From: Pelomonas sp. Root1444
GTDB lineage: Bacteria; Pseudomonadota; Gammaproteobacteria; Burkholderiales; Burkholderiaceae_C
Direction of reading: 5' to 3'
NCBI RefSeq assembly: GCF_001426885.1
Contig: NZ_LMFP01000028.1
Coordinates: 1,158,174-1,222,173, forward strand
DNA: 64,000 nucleotides
Shown: in pieces, positions 20,280 to 29,188 of the stretch
Numbering within the stretch: position 1 is the stretch's first letter
Layout of the letters: each line of letters starts with the position of its first letter
Translations under genes and position numbers: made by a program
The notes under the pieces: model-generated
The model's database searches: none
What the model was told of the DNA's origin: nothing
The model's input: only the letters and a program-made list of their open reading frames with translations

Positions 20280-22709
20280 ATGCAATTCCCCGAGTCCTGG
20301 CTGCGCGAGTTCTGCAATCCGCCGCTCAACACCACGCAGCTCGCCGAGCTGCTGACCATGTCCGGCATGGAGGTCGAAGAGCTGCGCGCCGTCGCACCGC
20401 CCTTCCACGGCATCGTCGTCGCTGAAATCATCGAAGCCGAACAACACCCCAACGCCGACAAGCTGCGCGTCTGCAAGGTCAACGCGGGTGGCACCGAACC
20501 TCTGCAGATCGTCTGCGGCGCGCCCAACGCGCGCGTCGGCCTCAAGGTGCCGCTGGCGACGGTCGGCGCCGAGCTGCCGCCCGGTGAGGACGGCAAGCAC
20601 TTCAAGATCGGCGTCGGCAAGCTGCGCGGCGTGGAGAGCTTCGGCATGCTGTGCTCGGCCCGCGAGCTCAAGCTCAGCGAAGACCATGGCGGCCTGCTGG
20701 AGCTGTCGTCCGACGCCGTCATCGGCGCAGACATTCGCAAACACCTGAACCTCGACGACACGCTGTTCACGCTGAAGCTGACTCCCAACCTCGGCCACGG
20801 CCTGAGCGTCTTCGGCGTCGCCCGCGAAGTGGCCGCCTTGACCGGCGCACCGCTGCTGAAGGCAGAGTTCCCGGCCGTCAAGCCGACGACGGACGACAAG
20901 CTGCCGGTGCGCGTCGAAGCCACCGACCTCTGCGGCCGTTTCTCGGGCCGCATCGTCAAGGGCATCGACACGAAAGCCAAGACGCCCGCCTGGATGGTCC
21001 AGCGCCTGGAGCGCTGCGGCCAGCGTTCGGTGACGGCCCTTGTGGACATCTCCAACTACGTGATGTTCGAGTACGGCCGCCCGTCGCACATCTTCGACCT
21101 CGACAAGATCAGCGGCGGACTCGTCGTGCGCTGGGGCAAGGCGTGCGAACAGCTCAAGCTGCTCAACGGCAACACTGTTCCCCTCGACGAAAAGGTCGGC
21201 GTCATCTCGGACGCGCGCGAGGTGGAATCCCTCGCCGGCATCATGGGCGGCGACCACACCGCCGTGTCCGACGACACGCGCAACGTCTATGTCGAAGCCG
21301 CGTTCTGGTGGCCGGAGGCCGTCATGGGCCGCGGACGCCGCTACAACTTCTCCACCGACGCCGGCCACCGCTTCGAGCGCGGTGTCGATGCGTCGCAAAC
21401 CGTCGAGCACATCGAACGCATCACGCAGCTGATCGTCGACATCTGCGGCACGGCGCAAACGCAGGTCGGCCCGATGGACGACCAGGCGCCAAACGTGCCG
21501 GTGCGCAAGCCGGTCGCACTGCGCGTCGCGCGTGCAGCCAAGGTCATCGGCATGCCGGTGACGCAGGCGCAATGCGAAGGCGTGTTCACGCGCCTGGGGC
21601 TGCCGTTCACTGCCGCCGACGGCGTGATCACGGTGACCCCGCCGAGCTGGCGCTTCGACATCCTCATCGAGGAAGACCTCATCGAGGAAATCATCCGCGT
21701 GCTGGGCTACCCGACGCTGCCATCGACCGCGCCGCTGGCACCCATCGTGGGCCGCACGCGCTCGGAGAGCCGACAGTCCACGCACGCGCTGCGCCGCGCC
21801 GTGGCCGCGCGCGATTACTTCGAGACGATCAACTTCAGCTTCGTCGAGGAACGCTGGGAGCGCGAGCTGGCTGGAGAAGCGAATCCAATCAAGCTGCTGA
21901 ACCCCATCGCCGCGCCGCTGTCGGTGATGCGCACCAGCCTCATCGGCAGCCTCGTGCAGGTGCTGCGCCACAACCAAACCCGCCGCGCGACGCGCGTGCG
22001 GGTGTTCGAGCTGGGCCGCGTGTTCAAGCGCGATGCCAACATCACCAACGGTCCGCTTTCGGTCGCCGGCATCGAGCAGCCGCTGCGCTTGGGCGGCCTG
22101 GCGTGGGGCCCTGCCGACCAGCAGCAATGGAGCCAGCGCGACCGCGCCGTCGACTTCTTCGACGTGAAGGGCGACCTGGAAGCCCTGTTTGCACCGCAAA
22201 CGCTGGTCTTCGAAGCCGCCGAGCACCCGGCGCTGCATCCGGGCCGCAGCGCGCGCATCAGCCTGAATGGCACACCGATCGGCGTCGTCGGCGAACTGCA
22301 TCCGCGCTGGCGCCAGGCCTACGAAATCAGCGGCGGCGCCCCTGTCGTGTTCGAGCTGGATCTTGACGCTGCGCTGACCCGCACGCTGCCGCAAGGCCAG
22401 CCCCTGCCGCGCCAGCAGGCCGTGCAGCGCGACCTGGCGCTGGTCGTCAAGGACGGCATCCCCCACGACGCGCTGATGACCGCCATCACGCACGCGGGCG
22501 GCGCACTGCTGCGCTCCGCCAAACTGTTCGACGTCTTCAAGCCCGCAGCCGGCGCCGCGACCGACCTGCAGGCCGACGAACGCAGCCTGGCCGTGCGCCT
22601 GGAATTGCTCGACGACGAAGCCACGCTGACCGACGAACGCATCGACGCGGCCGTGGCGACCATCGTTGCGGCAGCCAGCAGCCAACTCGGCGCCCGCCTG
22701 CGCGGCTGA
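20280..22709 (+). CDS. pheT: Phenylalanine--tRNA ligase beta subunit
   Basis: An 809-residue beta subunit. Start at ATG 20280 ([16 protein letters not shown]), the conserved N-terminus; the longer reading frame upstream is out of family. Domains: B1/EMAP-like tRNA-binding (about 39-150), the B3/B4 editing domain (about 215-390, with [26 protein letters not shown]), B5 (about 405-480), a class II-like core, and the C-terminal ferredoxin-fold anticodon-binding domain (about 710-809, [13 protein letters not shown]). It edits Tyr-tRNA-Phe and completes PheRS. ihfA follows 22 bp later. Confidence 0.97.
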   Translation: MQFPESWLREFCNPPLNTTQLAELLTMSGMEVEELRAVAPPFHGIVVAEIIEAEQHPNADKLRVCKVNAGGTEPLQIVCGAPNARVGLKVPLATVGAELPPGEDGKHFKIGVGKLRGVESFGMLCSARELKLSEDHGGLLELSSDAVIGADIRKHLNLDDTLFTLKLTPNLGHGLSVFGVAREVAALTGAPLLKAEFPAVKPTTDDKLPVRVEATDLCGRFSGRIVKGIDTKAKTPAWMVQRLERCGQRSVTALVDISNYVMFEYGRPSHIFDLDKISGGLVVRWGKACEQLKLLNGNTVPLDEKVGVISDAREVESLAGIMGGDHTAVSDDTRNVYVEAAFWWPEAVMGRGRRYNFSTDAGHRFERGVDASQTVEHIERITQLIVDICGTAQTQVGPMDDQAPNVPVRKPVALRVARAAKVIGMPVTQAQCEGVFTRLGLPFTAADGVITVTPPSWRFDILIEEDLIEEIIRVLGYPTLPSTAPLAPIVGRTRSESRQSTHALRRAVAARDYFETINFSFVEERWERELAGEANPIKLLNPIAAPLSVMRTSLIGSLVQVLRHNQTRRATRVRVFELGRVFKRDANITNGPLSVAGIEQPLRLGGLAWGPADQQQWSQRDRAVDFFDVKGDLEALFAPQTLVFEAAEHPALHPGRSARISLNGTPIGVVGELHPRWRQAYEISGGAPVVFELDLDAALTRTLPQGQPLPRQQAVQRDLALVVKDGIPHDALMTAITHAGGALLRSAKLFDVFKPAAGAATDLQADERSLAVRLELLDDEATLTDERIDAAVATIVAAASSQLGARLRG

Positions 22710-22731
22710 CCCTCAGGAGGAGGAACAAATC

Positions 22732-23100
22732 ATGGACGCGAACGACGTCAAGAAAGAAGCCGCAGCGGTCGTCATCGGCAGCCTGGAGACGCCCACGCTG
22801 ACCAAGGCGGAACTGGCCGAACTGCTGTTCGACAAGCTGGGCCTGAACAAGCGCGAGTCCAAGGACATGGTCGAGGCCTTCTTCGACATCCTGCACGACA
22901 GCCTCGTCAAGGGCCAGGACGTGAAGCTTTCCGGCTTCGGCAACTTCAACATCCGCCGCAAGGCGCCGCGCCCGGGGCGCAACCCGCGCACCGGCGAATC
23001 CATTCCCATCAAGGCCCGCAACGTCGTGACTTTTCACGCCTCCCACAAACTCAAGGGGGTGGTGCAAGGCGATGCGCCCGCGGGGGAAGACTTCGAGTAG
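22732..23100 (+). CDS. ihfA: Integration host factor subunit alpha
   Basis: A 122-residue DNA-bending protein. AGGAGGAGG precedes ATG 22732, which I choose over the in-frame start at 22666 that lies inside pheT. Relative to the roughly 99-residue E. coli protein there is an N-terminal extension of about 20 residues ([19 protein letters not shown]). The body is canonical: [33 protein letters not shown], and the DNA-intercalating beta-arm with RNPRTGE. Heterodimerises with IHF-beta. Location after pheT is conserved in proteobacteria. Confidence 0.96.
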   Translation: MDANDVKKEAAAVVIGSLETPTLTKAELAELLFDKLGLNKRESKDMVEAFFDILHDSLVKGQDVKLSGFGNFNIRRKAPRPGRNPRTGESIPIKARNVVTFHASHKLKGVVQGDAPAGEDFE

Positions 23101-23135
23101 AGTCTGCCCTCCCCTCGCGAACTTGTTGATTTGCA

Positions 23136-23648
23136 ATGGAAAAGGCGCTTCCCGCCATCCCCGCCAAACGCTACTTCACCATCGGTGAGGTCAGCGACCT
23201 GTGCGGCGTGAAGCCCTATGTGCTGCGCTACTGGGAGCAGGAGTTCACCCAACTCAAGCCCATGAAGCGGCGCGGCAACCGGCGCTACTACCAGCACCAT
23301 GAAGTCTTGCTGATCCGCCGCATCCGCGACCTGCTCTATGACCAGGGCTTCACGATCAGCGGCGCGCGCAACCAGCTCAGCGAGGGCCTGCCGCAGGCCG
23401 CGGCGCAGAATTTCCGCGACGAGGCCGAGGCCGCCCAGGCGCTGGATTCAGTGGACGATGGCGACGGTCCCGATATCGCTGCGGTACCGCCCCATCTGCC
23501 GGCGCCCCGCCACGCCGTCTTGCATGCCCAGCCGCTGAAAGCGGCCGAAGCATCGCTCACGCTGCCGGTGCTGGCGATGGAGCCTTTGACGTCCCTCGAT
23601 CAGATCCGGGCCGAACTTCTTGCGATTCGCGCCAGCTTGCTGAGCTGA
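23136..23648 (+). CDS. MerR family transcriptional regulator
   Basis: A 170-residue MerR-type regulator commonly found after ihfA in proteobacteria. The winged HTH at about residues 12-80 has YFTIGEVSDLCGVKPYVLRYWEQEF and RRGNRRYYQHHEVLLIRRIRDLLYDQGFT. The C-terminal half is a short, Ala/Pro-rich region without metal-binding cysteines, so it is not a classical metal sensor. Regulatory target unknown. It starts 35 bp after ihfA and may be transcribed with it. Confidence 0.9.
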   Translation: MEKALPAIPAKRYFTIGEVSDLCGVKPYVLRYWEQEFTQLKPMKRRGNRRYYQHHEVLLIRRIRDLLYDQGFTISGARNQLSEGLPQAAAQNFRDEAEAAQALDSVDDGDGPDIAAVPPHLPAPRHAVLHAQPLKAAEASLTLPVLAMEPLTSLDQIRAELLAIRASLLS

Positions 23649-23665
23649 GCTCCCAATTTCTGGTC

Positions 23666-23671
23666 TATACT
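23666..23671 (+). promoter_or_regulatory. Likely -10 box of the tRNA-Pro promoter
   Basis: TATACT, five of six matches to the sigma-70 -10 consensus, 12 bp before the mature tRNA 5' end. No convincing -35 lies at the right distance. Confidence 0.45.
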
Positions 23672-23682
23672 GCTTGGCTCAG

Positions 23683-23760
<78 letters not shown>

Positions 23761-23778
23761 AAAATAAGAAGAGAAATC

Positions 23779-23813
23779 AAGGACTTAGAAGCGAAAGCTC
23801 CTAAGTCCTTTTT
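23779..23813 (+). terminator. Intrinsic terminator after tRNA-Pro
   Basis: Perfect 10-bp stem AAGGACTTAG (23779-23788)/CTAAGTCCTT (23801-23810), with an inner AGC-GAAA-GCT tetraloop hairpin, followed by a T-run to 23813. It ends 18 bp after the tRNA. The inverted repeat could also serve the convergent chemoreceptor gene ending at 23830. Confidence 0.85.
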
Positions 23814-23829
23814 CCTTTGGGCGGCGCCC

Positions 23830-25386
23830 CTACCTGACCACCGGCAGCTTGAAGGCGCCCACGACCTCGGTCAGCCGGTGGGCTTGCTGGCTCAGGCTGT
23901 CCGCCGCGGCGGCCGATTCCTCGACCAGCGCGGCGTTCTGCTGCGTGACCTGGTCCAGGATGCCGACGGCGTTGCTGATCTCGCCGATGCCGATGCTCTG
24001 TTGATCCGACGCCGTGCCGATCTCGGCGATCAGCTGGGCGACCTGCTGCACGTGCGTCACGATGCTGTCCATCGTCGACCCGGCCTCTGCCACCAGCCCG
24101 CCGCCAGCTTCGACCCGGCTCAGGCTTTCCCCCACCAGGCCGTTGATCTCCTTGGCCGCCGTGGCGGCGCGCTGGGCCAGCGCGCGCACCTCGCCTGCCA
24201 CGACGGCGAACCCCCGCCCCAGTTCGCCCGCGCGAGCCGCTTCCACTGCGGCGTTCAAGGCCAAGATGTTGGTCTGGAAGGCAATGCCGTCGATGACGCC
24301 GGTGATGCTGGCAATCTTCCTGGAGCTCGCAGTGATGTCGCCCATGGTGGACACGACCTGCGCGACCACGGCGCCGCCCTTGGTCGCGACCGCGCTGGCC
24401 GATGCGGCCAGCGACGTCGCGGCGCGGGCCGAGTCGGCGCTGCGCTGCACGGTCGTCGTCAGCTCCTCCATGGACGCCGCCGTCTCCTCCAGATTGGAGG
24501 CCTGCTCTTCGGTCCGCTGGGACAGATCGGCGCTGCCGGTCGCGACCTGCGTCGCGCCCGTCGCGATGGACTCGCTGCTCTGTCGCACCTGGTGAACGAT
24601 ACGCGTCAGGCTCTCGTTCATGGCCTTGAGCGCCGTCAGCAGCTGGCCGGTCTCGTCGCGGCTTTTCACCTCGATGACGGTCGTCAGGTCGCCCGACGCA
24701 ACGGTCTGCGCCATGTGCACGGCCTCAGCAATCGGCCGGGTGATCGAACGGGTCAGCATGTAGGCCACCGCGGCGGCGATCAGCACGGCCAGGACCGACA
24801 GCGCCACGATGAGCCGCTTGGCGCTCGCTGCCATCTCCGCCGCTTCGGCGCCGAACTGTTCCATGCTGTCGGTCTGGGACTTCACGAACGCCTCCACCGC
24901 GTGCAGGTAGACATCCTGCGCGGGCAGGATGTCGACGACGAGCTCCTTGCGCGCGTCGTCGACCTTGCCTGCCTTGAGATGCGCGAGCAGCACGGCCTCT
25001 TTTTCATTGAACTTGGCGCGGCTATCGACAAGGTCCCTCAGCGCCGCCTTGCCGCGGTCGCTGTGCACCGTGGCAACGAGCTTCTCGATGGCCTGGTTCA
25101 CCACTGGCAGCGAGGTCTCGATCTTGGCCAGTTCCCTCTCGACCAGCGCAGGCTCCGTGACGATGAGCGCGGTGCGCATCGCGCGCAGCTGTTTGTTGAC
25201 CTCGTTCTCTATCGTTTGAGCCTGCGCCACCTTGACGAAGCGGTCGTGCAGGATGACCTCGGCGTTGTCATCGACCGCATTGACGCGCGTGATGCCGATC
25301 ACTGCCATTGCAATCAGCAGGCCGATGACGAGGGCGAAGCCTCCGATCAACCGGGTGCCGATCCTCAGGTTGTTCAACGTGTTCAA
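23830..25386 (-). CDS. Methyl-accepting chemotaxis protein (4HB_MCP type)
   Basis: A 518-residue chemoreceptor. TM1 at about residues 12-30, periplasmic four-helix-bundle sensor at about 31-190, TM2 at about 192-212, HAMP at about 213-265 (ITRPIAEAV), and the signalling coiled coil at 270-500 with the conserved hairpin tip [20 protein letters not shown] and [17 protein letters not shown]. It ends KLPVVR, so the C-terminal NWETF-type CheR/CheB tether is absent. TTG at 25386 is the best start, because AGGAG lies 6 bases upstream. No other chemotaxis gene is nearby, so this is an orphan receptor with unknown ligand. Confidence 0.93.
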   Translation of the reverse strand: MNTLNNLRIGTRLIGGFALVIGLLIAMAVIGITRVNAVDDNAEVILHDRFVKVAQAQTIENEVNKQLRAMRTALIVTEPALVERELAKIETSLPVVNQAIEKLVATVHSDRGKAALRDLVDSRAKFNEKEAVLLAHLKAGKVDDARKELVVDILPAQDVYLHAVEAFVKSQTDSMEQFGAEAAEMAASAKRLIVALSVLAVLIAAAVAYMLTRSITRPIAEAVHMAQTVASGDLTTVIEVKSRDETGQLLTALKAMNESLTRIVHQVRQSSESIATGATQVATGSADLSQRTEEQASNLEETAASMEELTTTVQRSADSARAATSLAASASAVATKGGAVVAQVVSTMGDITASSRKIASITGVIDGIAFQTNILALNAAVEAARAGELGRGFAVVAGEVRALAQRAATAAKEINGLVGESLSRVEAGGGLVAEAGSTMDSIVTHVQQVAQLIAEIGTASDQQSIGIGEISNAVGILDQVTQQNAALVEESAAAADSLSQQAHRLTEVVGAFKLPVVR

Positions 25387-25590
25387 GGCCTTCTCCTCAG
25401 GGGCTGTATGGAAGGGCCGCGGGTGGCGGCGTCACCGACATCGCGCCCCTCCATCGCGCGCTGGATGCCGGCGTGCGGGAGTATGGCTTGCGGCAATTCA
25501 GGCAGGCAACCGCCCGCGCTGCCGCCGCTGCGGCGTCTGCGTTTGCGCCACATCAACCCCGCCACGGCACGCGCCTCTACGCTAGGGCGC
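25387..25590. other. Intergenic region, chemoreceptor to small ORF
   Basis: About 200 bp between divergent genes. It contains the chemoreceptor ribosome-binding site and GC-rich sequence. I see no clear promoter, operator or RNA structure. Confidence 0.5.
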
Positions 25591-25917
25591 GTGTCAAACG
25601 CCGCCGATCACTTCGTCCAACCCCTGTCCCCGGCAGCGCGTGGGCGCTTGTTCGCCCGCGTCGTGACGCATCGGGACGCACCCTTGTGCATGGTGGAAGC
25701 CGAATTGCAAGACCGGGGCGCGCATGTGACGCGGCTGCTGGCTTCTGAACTGCTGCCCGGGCCGTCGCTCGACGCTCCCACCTTCCAGTTGCTGGGCCGG
25801 CTCTATGACGGGCTGATCGTGCCTCACGTCGGCACGCTGGACGCGGCCCAGATCGCTGCTGCCGCAGGCGTGCCGGTCGTCTTCGACGACCTGGACCCCC
25901 AGGCGCCGAGCGCCTAG
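25591..25917 (+). CDS. Small hypothetical protein
   Basis: A 108-residue ORF from GTG 25591 (MSNAADHFVQPLSPAARGR) to TAG, rated above the overlapping minus-strand frames because its composition is protein-like rather than Arg/Ala shadow. It mixes hydrophobic helices (VTRLLASELL, TFQLLGRLYDGLIV) with acidic positions, and ends GVPVVFDDLDPQAPSA. No signal peptide, membrane span or motif that I recognise. It is upstream of the NO-reductase operon but separated from it by the FNR/NsrR control region, so probably not co-transcribed. It could still be a false ORF. Confidence 0.5.
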   Translation: MSNAADHFVQPLSPAARGRLFARVVTHRDAPLCMVEAELQDRGAHVTRLLASELLPGPSLDAPTFQLLGRLYDGLIVPHVGTLDAAQIAAAAGVPVVFDDLDPQAPSA

Positions 25918-25999
25918 GCACCCCCGCGCCGCGCGCGCCCGCCGCGGCACAGACAGCGCCTACCGAACGCCGCCGCAGTGCTGCGCACCCACCTCCAGG

Positions 26000-26013
26000 T
26001 TGATGCAAATCAA
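26000..26013 (+). promoter_or_regulatory. FNR/DNR-type box upstream of the nor operon
   Basis: TTGAT-GCAA-ATCAA is a perfect match to the CRP/FNR-superfamily anaerobic or NO-responsive box. Its centre (26006.5) is 41.5 bp before a start point near 26048, the class II activator position, with CACAAT at 26036-26041 as -10 element. Confidence 0.85.
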
Positions 26014-26041
26014 ACCCGAGTGAACACCGGGTTTCCACAAT

Positions 26042-26063
26042 AGATGCATCACAAATGAAGCTT
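26042..26063 (+). promoter_or_regulatory. NsrR-like operator
   Basis: AGATGCAT-CACAA-ATGAAGCTT matches the published NsrR pattern (ATGYAT-N5-ATRCAT with AAG/CTT flanks): a perfect left half and a right half with two mismatches. It overlaps the predicted start site, so NsrR, encoded downstream in the same cluster, would repress the operon until NO destroys its Fe-S cluster. Confidence 0.65.
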
Positions 26064-26082
26064 TAACCGCCAGGAGGCACCC

Positions 26083-26370
26083 ATGTCCGTCCAAGCAGCC
26101 TTTCCGACCCTCGACGTGCGCACCATCGCGCCGCGTGAGCGACACCCGACGATCTTCACGATGTTCCGCAGCCTTGCCGCCAACCAGGCGATGGAGCTGG
26201 TGAACGACCACGACCCCCGCCCGCTGTACTTCCAGTTCCAGGAGCAGGTGCCGGGCAAGTTCGCCTGGGACTATGTCGAGGTCGGGCCCGAGGTCTGGCG
26301 GGTGCGCATCACCAGGCTGGCCACCGGCCATGGGAACGGGCAGTGCTGCGGCTCATGCGGCGGCGCCTGA
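26083..26370 (+). CDS. DUF2249 domain protein of the nor operon
   Basis: A 95-residue DUF2249 protein (TLDVRTIAPRERHPTIFTMFRSL, ELVNDHDPRPLYFQFQEQVPGKFAWDYVEVGPEVWRVRI). DUF2249 proteins are SirA/TusA-like folds often found beside NO reductase and denitrification genes; a role in Fe-S, redox or sulfur handling is suspected, not shown. The Cys-rich C-terminus QCCGSCGGA could bind metal. CAGGAGG lies 7 bases before the ATG. norB follows after 26 bp, so it is the first gene of the operon under the FNR/NsrR control region. Confidence 0.85.
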   Translation: MSVQAAFPTLDVRTIAPRERHPTIFTMFRSLAANQAMELVNDHDPRPLYFQFQEQVPGKFAWDYVEVGPEVWRVRITRLATGHGNGQCCGSCGGA

Positions 26371-26396
26371 ACAACTGAACCACTTTAGGAAGCATC

Positions 26397-28670
26397 ATGA
26401 AGTCGACACACAGGCTCTGGCGCTGGCTGGGCCTCATCTTCGTCCTGTCATTTGGCTGCCTGGGCTACCTGGGCTACCAGATCTATCTCTTTGCGCCGCC
26501 CATCCCCAAGCAGGTCGTGACGGCCGACGGGGACGTGCTCTACACCGGCGAGCAGATCCAGCTGGGTCAGCAGGCCTGGATGGCCGCGGGCGGCCAGCAG
26601 TTGGGCACCGTCTGGGGCCACGGGAGTTACGTCGCGCCGGACTGGTCGGCCGACTGGCTGCACCGCGAGGCCGTCACGCTGCAGTCCCTGCGCACGGCCG
26701 AGCAGCAGCGCGCCGGTACCCTCAGCGACAGCGACAAGGCCGCCGTCGCGGCCGGCGTGCGCACCGAGATGCGCCGCAACACCTATGACGACAGCAACGG
26801 CACGGTGACGGTCACGCCCGCGCGCGCCCAGGCCATCCGCGAGGTCGCCTCGCACTATGAAGGCCTGTTCGGCACCGACCCCAAGCTCGCCCAGTTGCGC
26901 GACCACTACGCCATGACCGAGGGCACCTTGCCGGACAAGGCGCACCGCCAGGCGCTGACCGCGTTCTTCTTCTGGTCGGCCTGGGCCGCCACCACGGACC
27001 GGCCGAATGAAGCCGGCCTGTCCTACACCAGCAACTGGCCGCACGAGCCGCTGGTGGGCAACACCATGTCGACCTCGGCCGCCATGTGGTCGATGGTCAG
27101 CATCATCCTGCTGCTGGCCGGCATCGCCGCCATGCTGTGGCTGCACAAGGGCGACTCGCACGAAGAGACCGCCCAGGTGCCCAAGGCCGACCCGCTGCTC
27201 GGCGCCAAGGCGACGCCGTCGATGAAGGCCACACGCAAGTACTTCTTCATCGTCATCGCGCTGATGCTGCTGCAGATCGGCATGGGCATCGTCACGGCGC
27301 ACTACGCCGTCGAGGGCCAGTCCTTCTTCGGCCTGCCGCTCGCGCAGGTGCTGCCCTACACGGTCAGCCGCACGGTCCACACGCAGATCGGCATCTTCTG
27401 GATCGCCACCGCCTGGCTGGCGACGGGCCTGTACGTGGCGCCGCTGCTCTCGGGCCGCGAACCCAAGCTGCAGAAGCTCGGCGTGGACGCGCTGTTCTGG
27501 GCCCTCATCGTCGTGGTGCTGGGCTCCACCGTCACCGGCTGGCTGGGCACGCTGCAGCACCGCGGCGTCGACTTCAGCTTCTGGTTCGGCAACCAGGGCC
27601 TGGAGTTCACGAGCATGGGCCGCTTCTGGCAGATCCTGCTCTTCGTCGGCCTGCTGTTCTGGGTCTTCCTGCTCGGCCGCGCGCTGTGGCCGGCCCTGAA
27701 GAAGCCGTCGGAAACCCGCGGCCTGATCGCCATGGTGTTCCTGTCGGCGACCTGCATCGGCGGCTTCTACGCCAGCTCGCTGACCTGGGGCCAGCACACC
27801 CACTACTCGATGATCGAGTACTGGCGCTGGTGGCTGGTGCACCTGTGGGTGGAAGGCTTCTTCGAGGTGTTCGCCACCGCCGTCGTCGCCCTCATCTTCA
27901 CCAACCTGGGCCTGGTGCGCGCGGCGTCCGCCAACCGAGCCATCGTGGCGGAGACCATCGTGTTCCTGTTCGGCGGCATCCTCGGCACGCTGCACCACCT
28001 GTACTGGACCGGCACGCCCACCTCGGTGATCGCCGTGGGCGCCGTGTTCTCGGCCCTCGAAGTGGTGCCGCTGACGTTGATCGGCCTGGAAGCCCTGCAG
28101 ACCTATCGCCGCTCGAAGAACGTCGCCTGGCTGGGTGCCTACAAGTGGGTCATCATGTCCTTCGTCGCGGTCGGTTTCTGGAACACCGTCGGCGCCGGGC
28201 TGCTCGGCTTCGCCATCAACCCGCCGGCCTCGCTGTACTACGTGCAGGGCCTGAACATGACGGCCGCCCACGGCCACGCCGCCCTCTTCGGCGTGTACGG
28301 CATGCTGGGCATCGGCCTGATGCTGTTCTGCCTGCGCGGCCTGTACGACCGGGCGCTGCATGCCGACAAGTTCCTGAAGCCCGCCTTCTGGAGTTTGAAC
28401 ATCGGTCTGGCGATGATGGTCTTCATGTCGCTGCTGCCCTCGGGCATCTACCAGGCCTACCACGCCATCACGACCGGCCTGTGGTACGCGCGCTCGCCGG
28501 AAGTCATCCACTCCAAGGTGATGGAGACTTTCGTGTGGCTGCGCGTTCCGGGTGACATCGTGTTCGCGGCCGGCAGCGTGCTGCTCGCCGTCTACGCGAT
28601 CCACCTGCTGCGCCGCACGTCGAGCAAGGCGGCACCGGTCGGGGCGATTCCCGCAGCGGCCGAACGTTGA
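26397..28670 (+). CDS. norB: Quinol-dependent nitric oxide reductase (qNorB)
   Basis: A 757-residue single-subunit NO reductase that reduces two NO to N2O using quinol. The first TM helix (about 8-30) leads to the long periplasmic domain (about 35-220) that distinguishes qNOR from the roughly 450-residue cNorB. About 13 further TM helices form the haem-copper-oxidase-like core. Visible metal-site residues include His482 with nearby glutamates in HLWVEGFFEVF and the His533-His534 pair in GTLHHLYWTG, expected ligands of the non-haem iron. There is no norC partner, consistent with qNOR. In this context it looks like NO detoxification or partial denitrification; no nir or nos gene is in the window. 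Confidence 0.96.
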   Translation: MKSTHRLWRWLGLIFVLSFGCLGYLGYQIYLFAPPIPKQVVTADGDVLYTGEQIQLGQQAWMAAGGQQLGTVWGHGSYVAPDWSADWLHREAVTLQSLRTAEQQRAGTLSDSDKAAVAAGVRTEMRRNTYDDSNGTVTVTPARAQAIREVASHYEGLFGTDPKLAQLRDHYAMTEGTLPDKAHRQALTAFFFWSAWAATTDRPNEAGLSYTSNWPHEPLVGNTMSTSAAMWSMVSIILLLAGIAAMLWLHKGDSHEETAQVPKADPLLGAKATPSMKATRKYFFIVIALMLLQIGMGIVTAHYAVEGQSFFGLPLAQVLPYTVSRTVHTQIGIFWIATAWLATGLYVAPLLSGREPKLQKLGVDALFWALIVVVLGSTVTGWLGTLQHRGVDFSFWFGNQGLEFTSMGRFWQILLFVGLLFWVFLLGRALWPALKKPSETRGLIAMVFLSATCIGGFYASSLTWGQHTHYSMIEYWRWWLVHLWVEGFFEVFATAVVALIFTNLGLVRAASANRAIVAETIVFLFGGILGTLHHLYWTGTPTSVIAVGAVFSALEVVPLTLIGLEALQTYRRSKNVAWLGAYKWVIMSFVAVGFWNTVGAGLLGFAINPPASLYYVQGLNMTAAHGHAALFGVYGMLGIGLMLFCLRGLYDRALHADKFLKPAFWSLNIGLAMMVFMSLLPSGIYQAYHAITTGLWYARSPEVIHSKVMETFVWLRVPGDIVFAAGSVLLAVYAIHLLRRTSSKAAPVGAIPAAAER

Positions 28671-28677
28671 CACGATC

Positions 28678-28697
28678 GGGAGGGCTCGCGCCCTCCC
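28678..28697 (+). terminator. Hairpin between norB and nsrR
   Basis: Perfect 8-bp stem GGGAGGGC/GCCCTCCC around a TCGC tetraloop, followed by the pyrimidine-rich CTTCCTTCT. It lacks a true T-run, so it may only attenuate read-through, lowering regulator expression relative to norB, or protect the norB mRNA 3' end. Confidence 0.5.
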
Positions 28698-28719
28698 CTT
28701 CCTTCTGGTTGGAGATCAC

Positions 28720-29181
28720 ATGAAGCTCACTGCATTCACCGACTACAGCCTGCGCGTGCTCATCTACCTGGCCGCGGACCCGGACCGCCGCGCCACCATC
28801 GCCGAGATCTGCCGCGCCTTCGACATCAAGGAAAACCACCTGACCAAGGTCGTCCACCACCTGGGCAAGCGCGGCTGGGTCGCGACCACGCGTGGCAAGG
28901 GCGGCGGCCTGGTGCTGGCCAAGGCAGCCAGCGAGATCTGCGTCGGCCATGTCGTCCGCGACACCGAGGGCCAGGCGGCGCCGGCCGAGTGCTTCGCCCA
29001 GGAGGAGAGCAGCTGCGCCATCGTCAGCTGCTGCCGGCTCAAGGGCGTGCTCGCCGAAGCCGTCAAGGCCTTCTATGCGGTGCTCGACCGCTACACGCTG
29101 GCCGACATCACCCGCAATCCTCGCGAGCTCGCGGGCATCCTGCATATCCATCGGCCGCAAGTCGCCACCGCCATCGCTTGA
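28720..29181 (+). CDS. nsrR: Rrf2 family NO-sensing repressor NsrR
   Basis: A 153-residue Rrf2 repressor. Start ATG 28720 follows TTGGAG. The winged HTH is at about 1-60 (MKLTAFTDYSLRVLIYLA, IKENHLTKVVHHLGKRGWV, GKGGGLVLAK). The Fe-S cluster cysteines are Cys91, Cys99 and Cys105 (plus adjacent Cys104), in the NsrR-style position before RLKGVLAEAVKAFYAVLDRYTLADI. The spacing between the first two cysteines is slightly longer than in E. coli NsrR. NO destroys the cluster and relieves repression. An NsrR-like operator lies at the head of the operon, implying autoregulation. Confidence 0.92.
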   Translation: MKLTAFTDYSLRVLIYLAADPDRRATIAEICRAFDIKENHLTKVVHHLGKRGWVATTRGKGGGLVLAKAASEICVGHVVRDTEGQAAPAECFAQEESSCAIVSCCRLKGVLAEAVKAFYAVLDRYTLADITRNPRELAGILHIHRPQVATAIA

Positions 29182-29188
29182 GTGCCCC

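Noticed and set aside
24402-24629. Small plus-strand ORFs within the chemoreceptor gene
   Set aside because: Arg/Ser/Pro-rich shadows of the coiled-coil coding sequence.
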